Source: an uncultured Prevotellaceae bacterium
GTDB lineage: Bacteria; Bacteroidota; Bacteroidia; Bacteroidales; Bacteroidaceae
Reading direction: 5' to 3'
DNA: 64,000 nt
Assembly (NCBI GenBank): GCA_902784615.1
Contig: CACZVN010000001.1
Location: 1-64,000 of the forward strand
Shown piece after piece: positions 1-8,723 of the stretch. The notes below the pieces were generated by a model that worked only from the letters and a program-made list of their open reading frames with translations, was not told where the DNA came from and searched no databases. Numbering within the stretch: position 1 is the first letter of the stretch; every line of letters begins with the position of its first letter. The position numbers and the translations under genes are program-made.

Positions 1-1
1 T

Positions 2-247
2 ATCTGGCAAGGCTTGTGGGAACCCTGGCTTGTAGATTCCGTACCTGCAGAAGCTGTACTAATCAAGCAGAACGTCAAACACGTGCTTACCCATCGCATT
101 CTACTGGCGGATTTCTATTTGTGGGAAGTTGCTGAGCGCCCCTCGCTTCCTGACGACTATATCTGGATCAGAGAGGAACAGTTGGACGACTATGCCCTTC
201 CCCGTTTGGTGGAACGTCTTGCTTCCGCCGTGCCACTTCCCAGGTGA
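2..247 (+). CDS. mutY: A/G-specific adenine glycosylase, C-terminal fragment
   Basis: This is the 3' end of a gene that begins outside the window; the reading frame is open from the first bases (IWQG, then LWEPWLV) to a TGA stop. The visible part resembles the C-terminal NUDIX-like domain of MutY, which recognises 8-oxoguanine opposite the misincorporated adenine that the missing N-terminal domain removes. The clues are GLWE near the start, the KHVLTHRILLADFY stretch (the family's K-H-x-L-T/S-H-x segment) and the short acidic end. The catalytic and iron-sulfur parts are not in view, so the call rests on the C-terminal domain alone. Confidence 0.7.
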   Translation: MWQGLWEPWLVDSVPAEAVLIKQNVKHVLTHRILLADFYLWEVAERPSLPDDYIWIREEQLDDYALPRLVERLASAVPLPR

Positions 248-269
248 ATGGCAAAAAAATGACAAAAGA

Positions 270-301
270 TTTGGATGTTACAGATATATTTCTTATATTT
301 G
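270..301 (+). promoter_or_regulatory. Promoter of the C10 protease gene
   Basis: TTTG (270-273) and TATATTTG (294-301) match the Bacteroidetes -33/-7 consensus with a 20-base spacer. It lies just after the mutY stop and 29 bases before the chosen protease start, which argues against the longer upstream reading frame being translated. Confidence 0.75.
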
Positions 302-329
302 CAACATCGATATACCAATAGCTTTCATT

Positions 330-3152
330 ATGAAGAGACTACAACTACTCCTCATGCTGGTATTCCTGGCCATAGGCGCCTGGGCACAGCAGATCACAGA
401 GCAGCAGGCGATGGATCGTGCGCTGCAGTTCCTAAACACGAACAAAGCCGCAAAGGCCCGAGGGCTGGACGGCAAACAGTTGAAACTCGAGGCCGCAGAA
501 GTAGAGGCCAATAGCATCTATGCCTTCAACCTGGAAGGCGGTGGCTACGTGATCGCCTCTGGCGACAGCCGTGCACTGCCCGTGCTGGGTTACAGCGACA
601 AGGGCACCATCGATTGGAAGCAGATACCCTCTAACATGCGGGCTTGGCTGAAGAGCTATGATCAGGCTATGGCGACGCTTGGCCACCACAAGGATTTCAA
701 GGACGGCATCGCCCAGCACATGAAGGCAAAGACACGTGCCACGAAATCCGCCGTGGCTCCGCTCCTCAAGACCACATGGGACCAGGCTCAACCCTATTGG
801 GACAAGACGCCTCCCTACGAAGGAGCTAACCCCAACTGGCAGAATGAACTGGTATATACAGGCTGTGTGGCAACGGCGCTGGCGCAGGTGATGAACTACC
901 ACCAGTGGCCGCAGGCTGCCTGCACAGAGATTCCCGCCTACGACCTGGCGACGGAATACGAGGGCGTACAGAAAATTTGGCATATCGACGGACTGCCTTC
1001 AACAACCTTCGACTGGGATCAGATGCTCGACACTTATTGGGAATACGACCCAGTGACGAATAGCAACGAGCTGGTGGGGACTGAGGCGCAGCAGGATGCT
1101 GTCGCCACACTGATGCGCTACTGCGGACAGGCCGTCAGAATGATGTATTCGTCCGAGGGGTCTGGTTCTTTTACTCAGTATGATGTCGATGCCTTGGTGA
1201 AATACTTTGGCTATGACAAGTCCGTCCGTTGTGTGAAACCTATCCAATACGGTATCGATGCATGGGAGGACCTGATCTATGGCGAGTTGGCTGATGGGCG
1301 TCCAGTGTTGTATTCTGGGGTATCACAAGATATGGGAGGGCATGCGTTCGTCTGCGACGGTTATGACGGCAGTGGTCTCTTCCACATCAACTGGGGCTGG
1401 GGAGGCAGTGGTGACGGTTATTTCTCGCTCGCAGTGCTCGATCCCTATGTCTATAGCAACCAGACATATTATAATGGTGTTGGCTACAACATAGATCAGA
1501 ATGCCATCATTAATGTGAAACCTGCTTCAGATAGTTCTCAGCCAGAGCAGGTGAGTCCTACGGTCATCATCGACTCATGGGATCCTATAGGCGTCTTTGC
1601 AGCTGATTCTGCCTACTTCCGATATTCTTGTTTTTCTCTGGAATACGACGAGATACTTGTTGACTATGCCTTTGGCACCTGTGATGCCGACGGTAGCCTG
1701 ACACCTGTCTTTATGGGTGATCCCACCAACAGCATTGTATATATTGATAACTATCATCAAGTGAAGATTGACCCCACAGCCTATCAGCCTGGAGAGTATC
1801 AGGTGCTCTATCCGATGGTGAACCTCAGCAATCTGCCTGATGCCAAATGGCAGATGATCGGACCTAAGGATTTCTTCCTTTACGCAGGTCGAGATGATGA
1901 TGGACAGTTCTTCCTCTACAGTAGTACGCAATTCTATGAATTAGAGGTAACAAAGGCTGAGTTCAAAAAGGGGAACGGTTATCTCGGACTGAAAAACGAA
2001 CTTGTGGTGACCATTCATAATCACGGGGAAAGCGACTTCAGGCTGCCTATCTATGCATTGCCTTACTACTTTGGCGATATCAAACCCGAAGAGTTGTCGT
2101 GGGATAAGCCTTACACACAGGGCGACTGGATGTATTCTGGTGCCTATGTGAAAGCAGGACAGGACGCCGAGGTGTCGTTCGGCTTTACGCCTAAGGATGT
2201 AGGAACATTCTTCCTGTATCTCTGTCAGATAAACGGTACCTATCTTGGAGAATATGTGATGGAGAATGATGGCATCATCGGTAACTATGACGAGTATGTG
2301 GCGAATAACAGTTATCTGGAGGCTGAAAACGAGGACAACGGTGAGGTGCATCTAGGACATGTCGTCTATCATGTCAACTTCGCCGATATCCCTGAGGTGA
2401 CGGTGCCTGCTGGTAAGCCCTTAAATAGTATCTGCGCCTATGCCGCCGTATGCGATTATCCTGGAGAAGATTATTCGGATAAGATGCTCATGACAGAGAC
2501 CTACGACTATCTGAGTGCACTCCCTGAGGAGGCTGGCGACGGCTCTCACCAACTGGCTTTCGACGTGGATCATGATATCCGTCGTGGAGGTATGTATTAC
2601 GTGTGGTCTTATCTCAATGCATGGCTTGAAGATAATCAATTTCTTATGAGTTGTTATCAGAGATACGATTTCGTAGTCTATGATAATCCGGCCATTCGCG
2701 TGGAGGGCGACTCCATCGTGGGCAGCGGTGAGCCTTTGGATCTGAAGATCCTCCTGCACTCGGGCTATCCCTATAACCCAAGGGATTACTCAGGTGCGGA
2801 AAAGGCTCAATATACGCTCTATGATGTGGATGAAAGGAATTGGATGTCAGAACGACAAACAGAACAGATCACAATGACTTTTGCCCAGGGCAATCCTGCC
2901 ATGGCAGCCGTTGATACGTTGACGTTGACTGGTACACTGCCTGATGGTAAATATCTGGTGACTGTCAGCAGCGATGTTTTCGCCTTAGGCAGCCGCGACA
3001 TCAATATCGTGGTCGGAGCGACAGGTATTAATAAGGTTGTCAGCGACGAACCCAAGAACCAGTACTTCGACCTGCAGGGTCGCCGTCTCGAAGGACGTCC
3101 AGCCAAGAAGGGCATCTACATCCGCAATAACCGTAAGGAGGTTGTCAAGTAG
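330..3152 (+). CDS. Secreted C10 (streptopain-like) cysteine protease with C-terminal sorting tail
   Basis: A 940-residue secreted cysteine protease of peptidase family C10 (streptopain, interpain). A signal peptide ends near GAWAQ (about residue 20). Residues 20-130 look like the Spi-type inhibitory prodomain. The catalytic domain follows: nucleophile C179 in YTGCVATALAQ, catalytic H338 in GGHAFVCDGYD, and the HINWGWGG loop typical of the family. Roughly residues 420-910 are beta-rich with no motif I recognise. The last 30 residues (YFDLQGRRL ... KKGIYIRNN) resemble a type IX secretion sorting tail. The start is set by the promoter just upstream and the signal peptide; the frame stays open further upstream, but that part lies before the promoter. 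Likely role is digestion of external protein. Confidence 0.88.
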   Translation: MKRLQLLLMLVFLAIGAWAQQITEQQAMDRALQFLNTNKAAKARGLDGKQLKLEAAEVEANSIYAFNLEGGGYVIASGDSRALPVLGYSDKGTIDWKQIPSNMRAWLKSYDQAMATLGHHKDFKDGIAQHMKAKTRATKSAVAPLLKTTWDQAQPYWDKTPPYEGANPNWQNELVYTGCVATALAQVMNYHQWPQAACTEIPAYDLATEYEGVQKIWHIDGLPSTTFDWDQMLDTYWEYDPVTNSNELVGTEAQQDAVATLMRYCGQAVRMMYSSEGSGSFTQYDVDALVKYFGYDKSVRCVKPIQYGIDAWEDLIYGELADGRPVLYSGVSQDMGGHAFVCDGYDGSGLFHINWGWGGSGDGYFSLAVLDPYVYSNQTYYNGVGYNIDQNAIINVKPASDSSQPEQVSPTVIIDSWDPIGVFAADSAYFRYSCFSLEYDEILVDYAFGTCDADGSLTPVFMGDPTNSIVYIDNYHQVKIDPTAYQPGEYQVLYPMVNLSNLPDAKWQMIGPKDFFLYAGRDDDGQFFLYSSTQFYELEVTKAEFKKGNGYLGLKNELVVTIHNHGESDFRLPIYALPYYFGDIKPEELSWDKPYTQGDWMYSGAYVKAGQDAEVSFGFTPKDVGTFFLYLCQINGTYLGEYVMENDGIIGNYDEYVANNSYLEAENEDNGEVHLGHVVYHVNFADIPEVTVPAGKPLNSICAYAAVCDYPGEDYSDKMLMTETYDYLSALPEEAGDGSHQLAFDVDHDIRRGGMYYVWSYLNAWLEDNQFLMSCYQRYDFVVYDNPAIRVEGDSIVGSGEPLDLKILLHSGYPYNPRDYSGAEKAQYTLYDVDERNWMSERQTEQITMTFAQGNPAMAAVDTLTLTGTLPDGKYLVTVSSDVFALGSRDINIVVGATGINKVVSDEPKNQYFDLQGRRLEGRPAKKGIYIRNNRKEVVK

Positions 3153-3180
3153 AACAACTTGAAGGTCAATATACATACAA

Positions 3181-3219
3181 AGTAATCCGATGAGCAATAG
3201 GCCCATCGGATTACTTTTT
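3181..3219. terminator. Intrinsic terminator between convergent genes
   Basis: A 12-bp perfect stem (AGTAATCCGATG with its complement) closes a short loop and is followed by TTTTT on the plus strand. The minus strand also has a T-rich tail (TTTGTATGTA), so it probably serves both the protease and the acyl-CoA dehydrogenase genes. Confidence 0.8.
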
Positions 3220-3233
3220 GAAATGTATTCAGT

Positions 3234-4964
3234 TTATGCCTCTGCAGCCTCGGGCTCAGCGGCCTTGAAACTCTCAAGATCCTCCACCTGGAAGGCCTTG
3301 ATGTAGGCAGACTTACCATGAACATCTTCCTCTGTCATGCGGACATAGACCTGAGCACTCTTGGCAAAGAGTTCGGGGGCCTTAGATGCATCACGGATGA
3401 TGAGCAGGCTCATCACGAGTTCGGCTGTCATATCGTACAGACGACGAGCCAGGAAGTCCTGTGCATCCTGATTCTCGAGTGCCTTCACGTTGGCAAGCGC
3501 CTCCTCGTAAACGGGGATGAGTTTCTCCACGCGAGCCTTCAGGGCTGCGTTAGCCTCTGCAGGCAGGGCTGCCAGCATATCCTTGATGTTGTTCAGCATG
3601 GTGCCGTTGGTGATGTAGCGGATGGCGGCAACGACCTGTAACTGTGTGGTACCCTCGTAGATCGAGAAGATACGGGCGTCGCGGAACAGGCGCTGGCTCT
3701 TGTACTCCATGATGAAGCCCGAACCACCGTGGATGCTGATGGCATCATAGGCGTTCTGGTTGGCGTACTCTGAGTTCATACCCTTTGCCAGTGGTGTGAA
3801 GGCATCAGCCAAGCGCTGGTACTTCTTCAGTTCCTGCTTTTCCTCGGCGGTCAGGGCGCGGTCGCGGGCAATATCCTCCAAGCACTTATAGACATCGACG
3901 TAGCAGGCTGTCTCGTAGAGCAGACTGCGACCAGCGTCGAGCTTGGCCTTCATACGGGAGAGCATATCATAGACAGCGGGGAAGTTGATGATAGCCTCAC
4001 CGAACTGCTGACGCTCCTTAGCGTAAGCCAGACCCTCGTTGTAGGCCTCCTGCTCAACACCTACCGACTGGGCAGCGATACCCAGACGGGCACCGTTCAT
4101 CAGCGCCATCACATACTTGATCAGTCCCAGACGAGTGCTTCCGCAGAGCTCTGCCTTGGCGTTCTTATAGGTCAGCTCACAGGTGGGAGATCCGTGGATA
4201 CCCAGTTTGTGCTCGATGTGACGTACATCGACACCGCCCTGACGCTTGTCGTAGATGAACATCGACAGACCACGGCCGTCCTTGGTGCCTTCCTCAGAAC
4301 GAGCCAGCACGAGGTGGATGTCTGAGTCACCGTTGGTGATGAAGCGCTTCACACCGTTCAGACGCCAGCAGTTCTCCTTCTCATCGAAGGTGGCCTTCAG
4401 CATCACGCGCTGCAGGTCAGAACCGGCATCAGGCTCCGTGAGGTCCATAGACATACCCTCACCAGCGCAAACACGGGGGATGTACTTCTGACGCTGTTCC
4501 TCAGAACCGAACTCATACAGTGTGTCGATACAGCTCTGCAGGCTCCAGATGTTCTGGAAACCGGCATCAGCAGCAGAAATCATCTCACTCAGCATGGAGA
4601 AGATGGCGTTAGGCAGGTTCAGACCGCCATAACGACGAGGCATCGAAACACCGTGGAGGCCAGCCTTACGGGTGGCGTCGAGGTTCTCGTAGGTCTTAGA
4701 GGCGTAGATCATACGGCCGTTCTCAAGGTGTGGACCTTCGAGGTCAACGCTCTCAGAGTTAGGCTCGATGATATTGGCAGCCACGTCGCCGGTGATGTCG
4801 AGAATCTGCTTGTAGTTCTCGATGGCATCGCCCAGGTCAACGGGAGCGTAGTCATATTCCTTTGCATCAGCAAAGCCTTTTTCCTTCAGCTCGACGATAC
4901 GAGCCATCAGAGGATGATTCAGATAGAATCCAATCTCTGGGTGGTCACTATAATAGTTTGCCAT
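3234..4964 (-). CDS. Acyl-CoA dehydrogenase
   Basis: A 576-residue FAD-dependent acyl-CoA dehydrogenase of the long form common in Bacteroidales, about 190 residues longer than short- or medium-chain enzymes because of an extra C-terminal domain. Visible family features are the FAD/substrate loop (MDLTEPDAGSDLQ), the central KLGIHGSPTCEL strand region and the catalytic glutamate E437 in IYEGTTQLQ. It is the last gene of etfB-etfA-acd with only 3 bases after etfA, so its electrons should pass to the flavoprotein encoded beside it. Substrate chain length cannot be read from the sequence; a butyryl-CoA-type role is possible. Confidence 0.88.
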   Translation of the reverse strand: MANYYSDHPEIGFYLNHPLMARIVELKEKGFADAKEYDYAPVDLGDAIENYKQILDITGDVAANIIEPNSESVDLEGPHLENGRMIYASKTYENLDATRKAGLHGVSMPRRYGGLNLPNAIFSMLSEMISAADAGFQNIWSLQSCIDTLYEFGSEEQRQKYIPRVCAGEGMSMDLTEPDAGSDLQRVMLKATFDEKENCWRLNGVKRFITNGDSDIHLVLARSEEGTKDGRGLSMFIYDKRQGGVDVRHIEHKLGIHGSPTCELTYKNAKAELCGSTRLGLIKYVMALMNGARLGIAAQSVGVEQEAYNEGLAYAKERQQFGEAIINFPAVYDMLSRMKAKLDAGRSLLYETACYVDVYKCLEDIARDRALTAEEKQELKKYQRLADAFTPLAKGMNSEYANQNAYDAISIHGGSGFIMEYKSQRLFRDARIFSIYEGTTQLQVVAAIRYITNGTMLNNIKDMLAALPAEANAALKARVEKLIPVYEEALANVKALENQDAQDFLARRLYDMTAELVMSLLIIRDASKAPELFAKSAQVYVRMTEEDVHGKSAYIKAFQVEDLESFKAAEPEAAEA

Positions 4965-4967
4965 GAT

Positions 4968-5990
4968 TTATTTCGAATTTTGCTTGTAATACTTAATGAG
5001 CTTGGGAACGACTTCCTCTACGGTACCTACTATCACATAGTCGGCGATGCGGTTGATGGGGGCATCGGGATCGCTGTTTACAGAGATGATGATACCAGAG
5101 TCCTGCATACCAGCGATGTGCTGAATCTGTCCAGAGATACCACAGGCGATGTAAACCTTCGGATGAACGGTAACACCAGTCTGACCAATCTGACGGTCGT
5201 GGTCAAGCCAGCCTGCATCAACAGCAGCACGCGAACCACCAACCTCACCATGCAGCACCTTAGCCAGGTCGAACAGTAAGTCGAAGTTCTCCTTACAGCC
5301 CATGCCATAACCACCAGCAACCACGATGGGCGCACCTTTCAGGTTGTGCTTGGCAGCCTCTACGTGGTGGTCGAGCACCTTCACGACAAAAGCCTCAGGG
5401 CTTACATACTTAGAAACTTCGGGATAAACAACCTCCTTCTTACAAGCACCATCGTAGATGGCCTTCTGCATAACACCACTACGAACGGTAGCCATCTGAG
5501 GACGATTGTCGGGGTTCACGATGGTAGCCACGATGTTTCCACCGAAGGCAGGACGAATCTGATAGAGCAGATTCTCGTAGGTCTTACCCTCTTTCTTATC
5601 CTCATAAGGACCAATCTCGAGCTCTGTGCAGTCAGCAGTCAGACCTGAGGTCAGTGATGACGACACACGAGGACCGAGGTCACGGCCGATGACGGTAGCA
5701 CCCATCAGACAGATCTGAGGCTGCTCCTCCTTGAAGAGGTTCACCAGAATATCGGTGTGGGGAGCAGAGGTGTAGGGGAACAAGTCCTTAGCGTCGAACA
5801 CAAAGAGCTTATCGACACCGTAAGGCAGGATCTGATCCTCCACCTTACCCTTGATGCCTGTACCGGCAACAATGGCATGGAGCTCAACACCCAGTGTATT
5901 GGCGAGCTTGCGACCCTTGGTCAGCAGCTCCTGAGATACTTCCTGTACCTGAGTACCTTCTATTTCGCAATATACAAATACGTTGTTCAT
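4968..5990 (-). CDS. etfA: Electron transfer flavoprotein, alpha subunit
   Basis: A 340-residue alpha subunit of electron-transfer flavoprotein, partner of the adjacent beta subunit. The C-terminal FAD-binding domain is clear: GSRAAVDAGW (252-261), the GQTGVTVHPKVYIACGISG stretch (269-287) and NSDPDAPI (305-312). The N-terminal half is the adenosine-binding-like domain. It lies 5 bases after etfB and 3 bases before the acyl-CoA dehydrogenase gene, so the three are almost certainly co-transcribed. Electrons would flow from acyl-CoA through this protein to a quinone reductase or, if the complex bifurcates, to ferredoxin as well; the sequence alone does not settle which. Confidence 0.92.
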   Translation of the reverse strand: MNNVFVYCEIEGTQVQEVSQELLTKGRKLANTLGVELHAIVAGTGIKGKVEDQILPYGVDKLFVFDAKDLFPYTSAPHTDILVNLFKEEQPQICLMGATVIGRDLGPRVSSSLTSGLTADCTELEIGPYEDKKEGKTYENLLYQIRPAFGGNIVATIVNPDNRPQMATVRSGVMQKAIYDGACKKEVVYPEVSKYVSPEAFVVKVLDHHVEAAKHNLKGAPIVVAGGYGMGCKENFDLLFDLAKVLHGEVGGSRAAVDAGWLDHDRQIGQTGVTVHPKVYIACGISGQIQHIAGMQDSGIIISVNSDPDAPINRIADYVIVGTVEEVVPKLIKYYKQNSK

Positions 5991-5995
5991 ATCTC

Positions 5996-6868
5996 TTAGC
6001 CAATAATTTTCTCTTCCAACAATTCTTTGATCATTCCCTCGATATCAGCATCCGAAGCCGTCAAAGTTTTCGACTCCTTTGCCTGGAACACGATGTTCTT
6101 GATGGCCTTCACCTTGGTGGGTGAGCCATTCAGACCACACTGCATGACGTCGCCATCGACATCGGCAACGCTCCACTGGTTCAGCGTCAGCTCAGGACGC
6201 TCATTGTACAGATAGTCGTAAGCCGTACCCTCAGCAGGACGCTCCATCGGACAGGTAGCACGCTTGTACTTCATCACCAGCTTGGCGTTCTGGGGACGAC
6301 AGGGAGCAGCACTTCCGTTCACAGTGATCACTACAGGCAGCGGAGCCTCTACAGTCTCCACACCACCGTCGATCACACGCTTGATGGTAGCTTTGCCATC
6401 CTTTACGCTGAGAACTTCCTCAGCATAAGTCACCTGATTCAGACCCAACTTCTGAGCCACCTGAGGACCTACCTGAGCGGTATCACCGTCGATAGCCTGA
6501 CAGCCACCGATCACGATATCCACGTCGCCGATCTTCTTGATGGCCGTAGCCAGAGCGTAAGAAGTAGCGAGGGTGTCGGCACCAGCGAAGAGACGGTCAG
6601 TGAGCAACCAACCTGTATCAGCGCCGCGATAAAGTCCCTGACGGATGATTTCACCTGCACGTGGAGGACCCATCGTGAGGATTCCTACTGTTGAGCCAGG
6701 ATTCTGCTCCTTCAAACGAAGGGCCTGCTCCAAGGCGTTTAAATCTTCTGGATTGAAGATAGCGGGTAGGGCAGCACGGTTTACCGTTCCTTCGGCCGTC
6801 ATGGCATCCTTACCCACGTTTCGGGTGTCTGGCACTTGCTTGGCCAGAACAACAATCTTTAAAGCCAT
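5996..6868 (-). CDS. etfB: Electron transfer flavoprotein, beta subunit
   Basis: A 290-residue ETF beta subunit, first gene of the etfBA-acyl-CoA dehydrogenase operon. It begins with the family's KIVVLAKQVPDT strand, has the NPEDLNALEQAL segment and the nucleotide-binding signature AIDGDTAQVGPQ (125-136), and ends in a short arm that would pack on EtfA. Slightly longer than the usual 250-260 residues. A strong promoter and a cluster of direct repeats lie just upstream on the minus strand. Confidence 0.92.
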   Translation of the reverse strand: MALKIVVLAKQVPDTRNVGKDAMTAEGTVNRAALPAIFNPEDLNALEQALRLKEQNPGSTVGILTMGPPRAGEIIRQGLYRGADTGWLLTDRLFAGADTLATSYALATAIKKIGDVDIVIGGCQAIDGDTAQVGPQVAQKLGLNQVTYAEEVLSVKDGKATIKRVIDGGVETVEAPLPVVITVNGSAAPCRPQNAKLVMKYKRATCPMERPAEGTAYDYLYNERPELTLNQWSVADVDGDVMQCGLNGSPTKVKAIKNIVFQAKESKTLTASDADIEGMIKELLEEKIIG

Positions 6869-6920
6869 AAATATTAATTAATAATGTGTATCCTAAAAGG
6901 GGTGATTTAAAAATCGGCTG

Positions 6921-7003
6921 CAAAATTAGTCATTTTTGCGCACACAGCCAAATAAATTGCACAAAATCAGCCAATTTGTGCACAGATTAGCCGTTTTGTG
7001 CAA
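6921..7003 (-). promoter_or_regulatory. etfBA-acd promoter with three direct repeats upstream
   Basis: Read on the minus strand, TTTG (6952-6949) and TAATTTTG (6928-6921) form a consensus promoter at 24-base start-to-start spacing. Three similar repeats with a GGCT core (cores at 6989-6992, 6969-6972 and 6946-6949), each followed a few bases later by TGTGC or a variant, overlap and extend upstream of the -33 box. The arrangement suggests several bound copies of a regulator, one of them at the -33 box. The regulator is not identified. Confidence 0.6.
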
Positions 7004-7027
7004 TAAACTCATCTCATTATTGACTAT

Positions 7028-7531
7028 TTACTCAAACTGATTGCGCCATTCGGAGAAAAATTTCACGATGGCATGATAGGCCTCGATTACGTTAGACTTG
7101 GGATTGTGAATACTCCATCTGGCATTGAATTCGCTGCCGTCGCTGTATTCCATGAAGATACGATAGATCGGAGACTCTGGCTCCTGCTCTGTTTCTTCAT
7201 AACCGTCGAACTTCCAGGGTTCCAACTCGTCCAGCAGGTTCCAGAGCCTTGTCAACTTTGACTTTGGAATCGGGACAAATTCGCACCTCATCTGTTTCTC
7301 GAAATCGCTGTTGGCATTGAGGCATACCACTACTTTGATGCTGTCTTCCTGATCGGCAACGAACTCACAGAAGTCTTTACCCTGTCCTGCTTGTCTGTTT
7401 TCCGAGTAACTGCAATAGATAGGCCGTCCCTTTGGTCGTCCTTTTTTGGTTTTTCCAGTACTCTCGGCATTGGCCGGTATGCCAGTGATCGTCATGGCTA
7501 AAAGTAATGCGAGTGTTTTTAATATCTTCAT
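7028..7531 (-). CDS. Secreted protein of unknown function
   Basis: A 167-residue protein that I do not recognise. It has a clear signal peptide (KILKTLALLLAMTI, cleaved near NAE), then a basic linker (KTKKGRPKGRP) and a mixed alpha/beta region with two cysteines near residues 41 and 55. The C-terminal part (WSIHNPKSNVIEAYHAIVKF) looks helical. It is the last of three genes of the same kind, 12 bases after the preceding gene, so the three probably share a transcript and act outside the cytoplasm. Confidence 0.7.
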   Translation of the reverse strand: MKILKTLALLLAMTITGIPANAESTGKTKKGRPKGRPIYCSYSENRQAGQGKDFCEFVADQEDSIKVVVCLNANSDFEKQMRCEFVPIPKSKLTRLWNLLDELEPWKFDGYEETEQEPESPIYRIFMEYSDGSEFNARWSIHNPKSNVIEAYHAIVKFFSEWRNQFE

Positions 7532-7543
7532 ATCTTCTTTATC

Positions 7544-8716
7544 CTATGGCAGTTCTTCGTCAATAACCTTGAACGGATGCCAGGTGATTTTATCTCCTAT
7601 ATAAATATCTTCTCCAATCTGATTGAGAATATCTGTGGTCTCACCAGGTGCGCCATAGCCTTCTTCCACAGAAACGACACGAGTATCTTCGTCGCTGGCC
7701 TTGGAGAAGTTGGGCAGGTCACTAACGGTGAACTGTACGTAACAACCCGTCAAGATGGTGTACCAGTAGCCGCCAGGTTGATCGCGGTATTGTACGGCCA
7801 CATACTTGTTGTTGCCCTTAGGCGGCAGGGAATAGACGCAGATGGCTCCAAAATCGGCACTCGATTCTGCAATCTGACAGATTTCGCCCTTGAATTGTGC
7901 CAACATGATGCGCTCCAACACTTTGCCGTTTTCTAACTTCGCCAGTAAGAACACAGGGTTGCCCTCGCCTGTCAGATCTACCAGGGCATAGTGTGTCCAT
8001 TCGCCAGGTCTGAGCATGGCATAATGGGTAGAACCAACGGAAGGGAAATATTCGAACCGATTGATCTGGGAAATATCAGCCTTGAACTGTTTCCTGTCCC
8101 ACTTATAGATGTGTGTGATGGGGTAAGACAGCACATTATAGTACTCATGAATCTGAAAGTCTGTGCCTTTCATCGGCAGAGTCCATGTAATGAACTCGTA
8201 TTTATCATAGGAGGGCTTAAAGTCGTCGAGCGGACTCCTTTCTGGTTTCATGGTTTCTGTAGCAGGGTCGTAGTCGTACCAGCACAACAGGTTCTGTATA
8301 GGGTCGTGCTGTTCGAAGAGAGTCACGGCAAAGATCCTGTGACCATTGTCCTTGCGCCAGACACAAGCCGCCATCTGACTGATGTCAGTCTCTGACTCCA
8401 GATCCACATAGCCGTTTTTGCGGTCTATCAGAATGCGATAGTCGTCTTCAGCGTCAAAGATGGAAGCAGTACCATCGACGCGTGTGCCCTGTGCAGGATG
8501 GTCAGCTTGTTTCAGTACCTGGCTCACCACCCATGTGGGCAATGCCTGGTGGAAGGCGTGTAGGAGTGCCACGACGTGAGGTGCTTGTCCGCCGTTTTTC
8601 ACGGTGATGGTTTTCTCGCGCCATTGGCTGTTGATCTCCGAGTTGGTCAGATAGTTCTGTGCTGTCACACTACTTGTGATGACCAGCATCAGGATGAATA
8701 AGATAGTCTTCTTCAT
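7544..8716 (-). CDS. Secreted protein of unknown function
   Basis: About 390 residues, not recognised. The frame is open 24 bases further upstream, but the ATG chosen (MKKTILFILMLVI) lies 7 bases after the stop of the preceding gene and begins directly with the signal peptide, which ends near VTAQ. The rest is aromatic-rich and probably mostly beta structure (for example YDKYEFITW and YFPSVGSTHYAML). No catalytic motif is visible. It is the middle gene of a three-gene minus-strand operon of exported proteins. Confidence 0.7.
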   Translation of the reverse strand: MKKTILFILMLVITSSVTAQNYLTNSEINSQWREKTITVKNGGQAPHVVALLHAFHQALPTWVVSQVLKQADHPAQGTRVDGTASIFDAEDDYRILIDRKNGYVDLESETDISQMAACVWRKDNGHRIFAVTLFEQHDPIQNLLCWYDYDPATETMKPERSPLDDFKPSYDKYEFITWTLPMKGTDFQIHEYYNVLSYPITHIYKWDRKQFKADISQINRFEYFPSVGSTHYAMLRPGEWTHYALVDLTGEGNPVFLLAKLENGKVLERIMLAQFKGEICQIAESSADFGAICVYSLPPKGNNKYVAVQYRDQPGGYWYTILTGCYVQFTVSDLPNFSKASDEDTRVVSVEEGYGAPGETTDILNQIGEDIYIGDKITWHPFKVIDEELP

Positions 8717-8723
8717 ATCTTTT

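Noticed and set aside
129-329. Longer start for the C10 protease
   Set aside because: The extra codons overlap the mutY fragment and the promoter; the signal peptide begins exactly at the ATG at 330.
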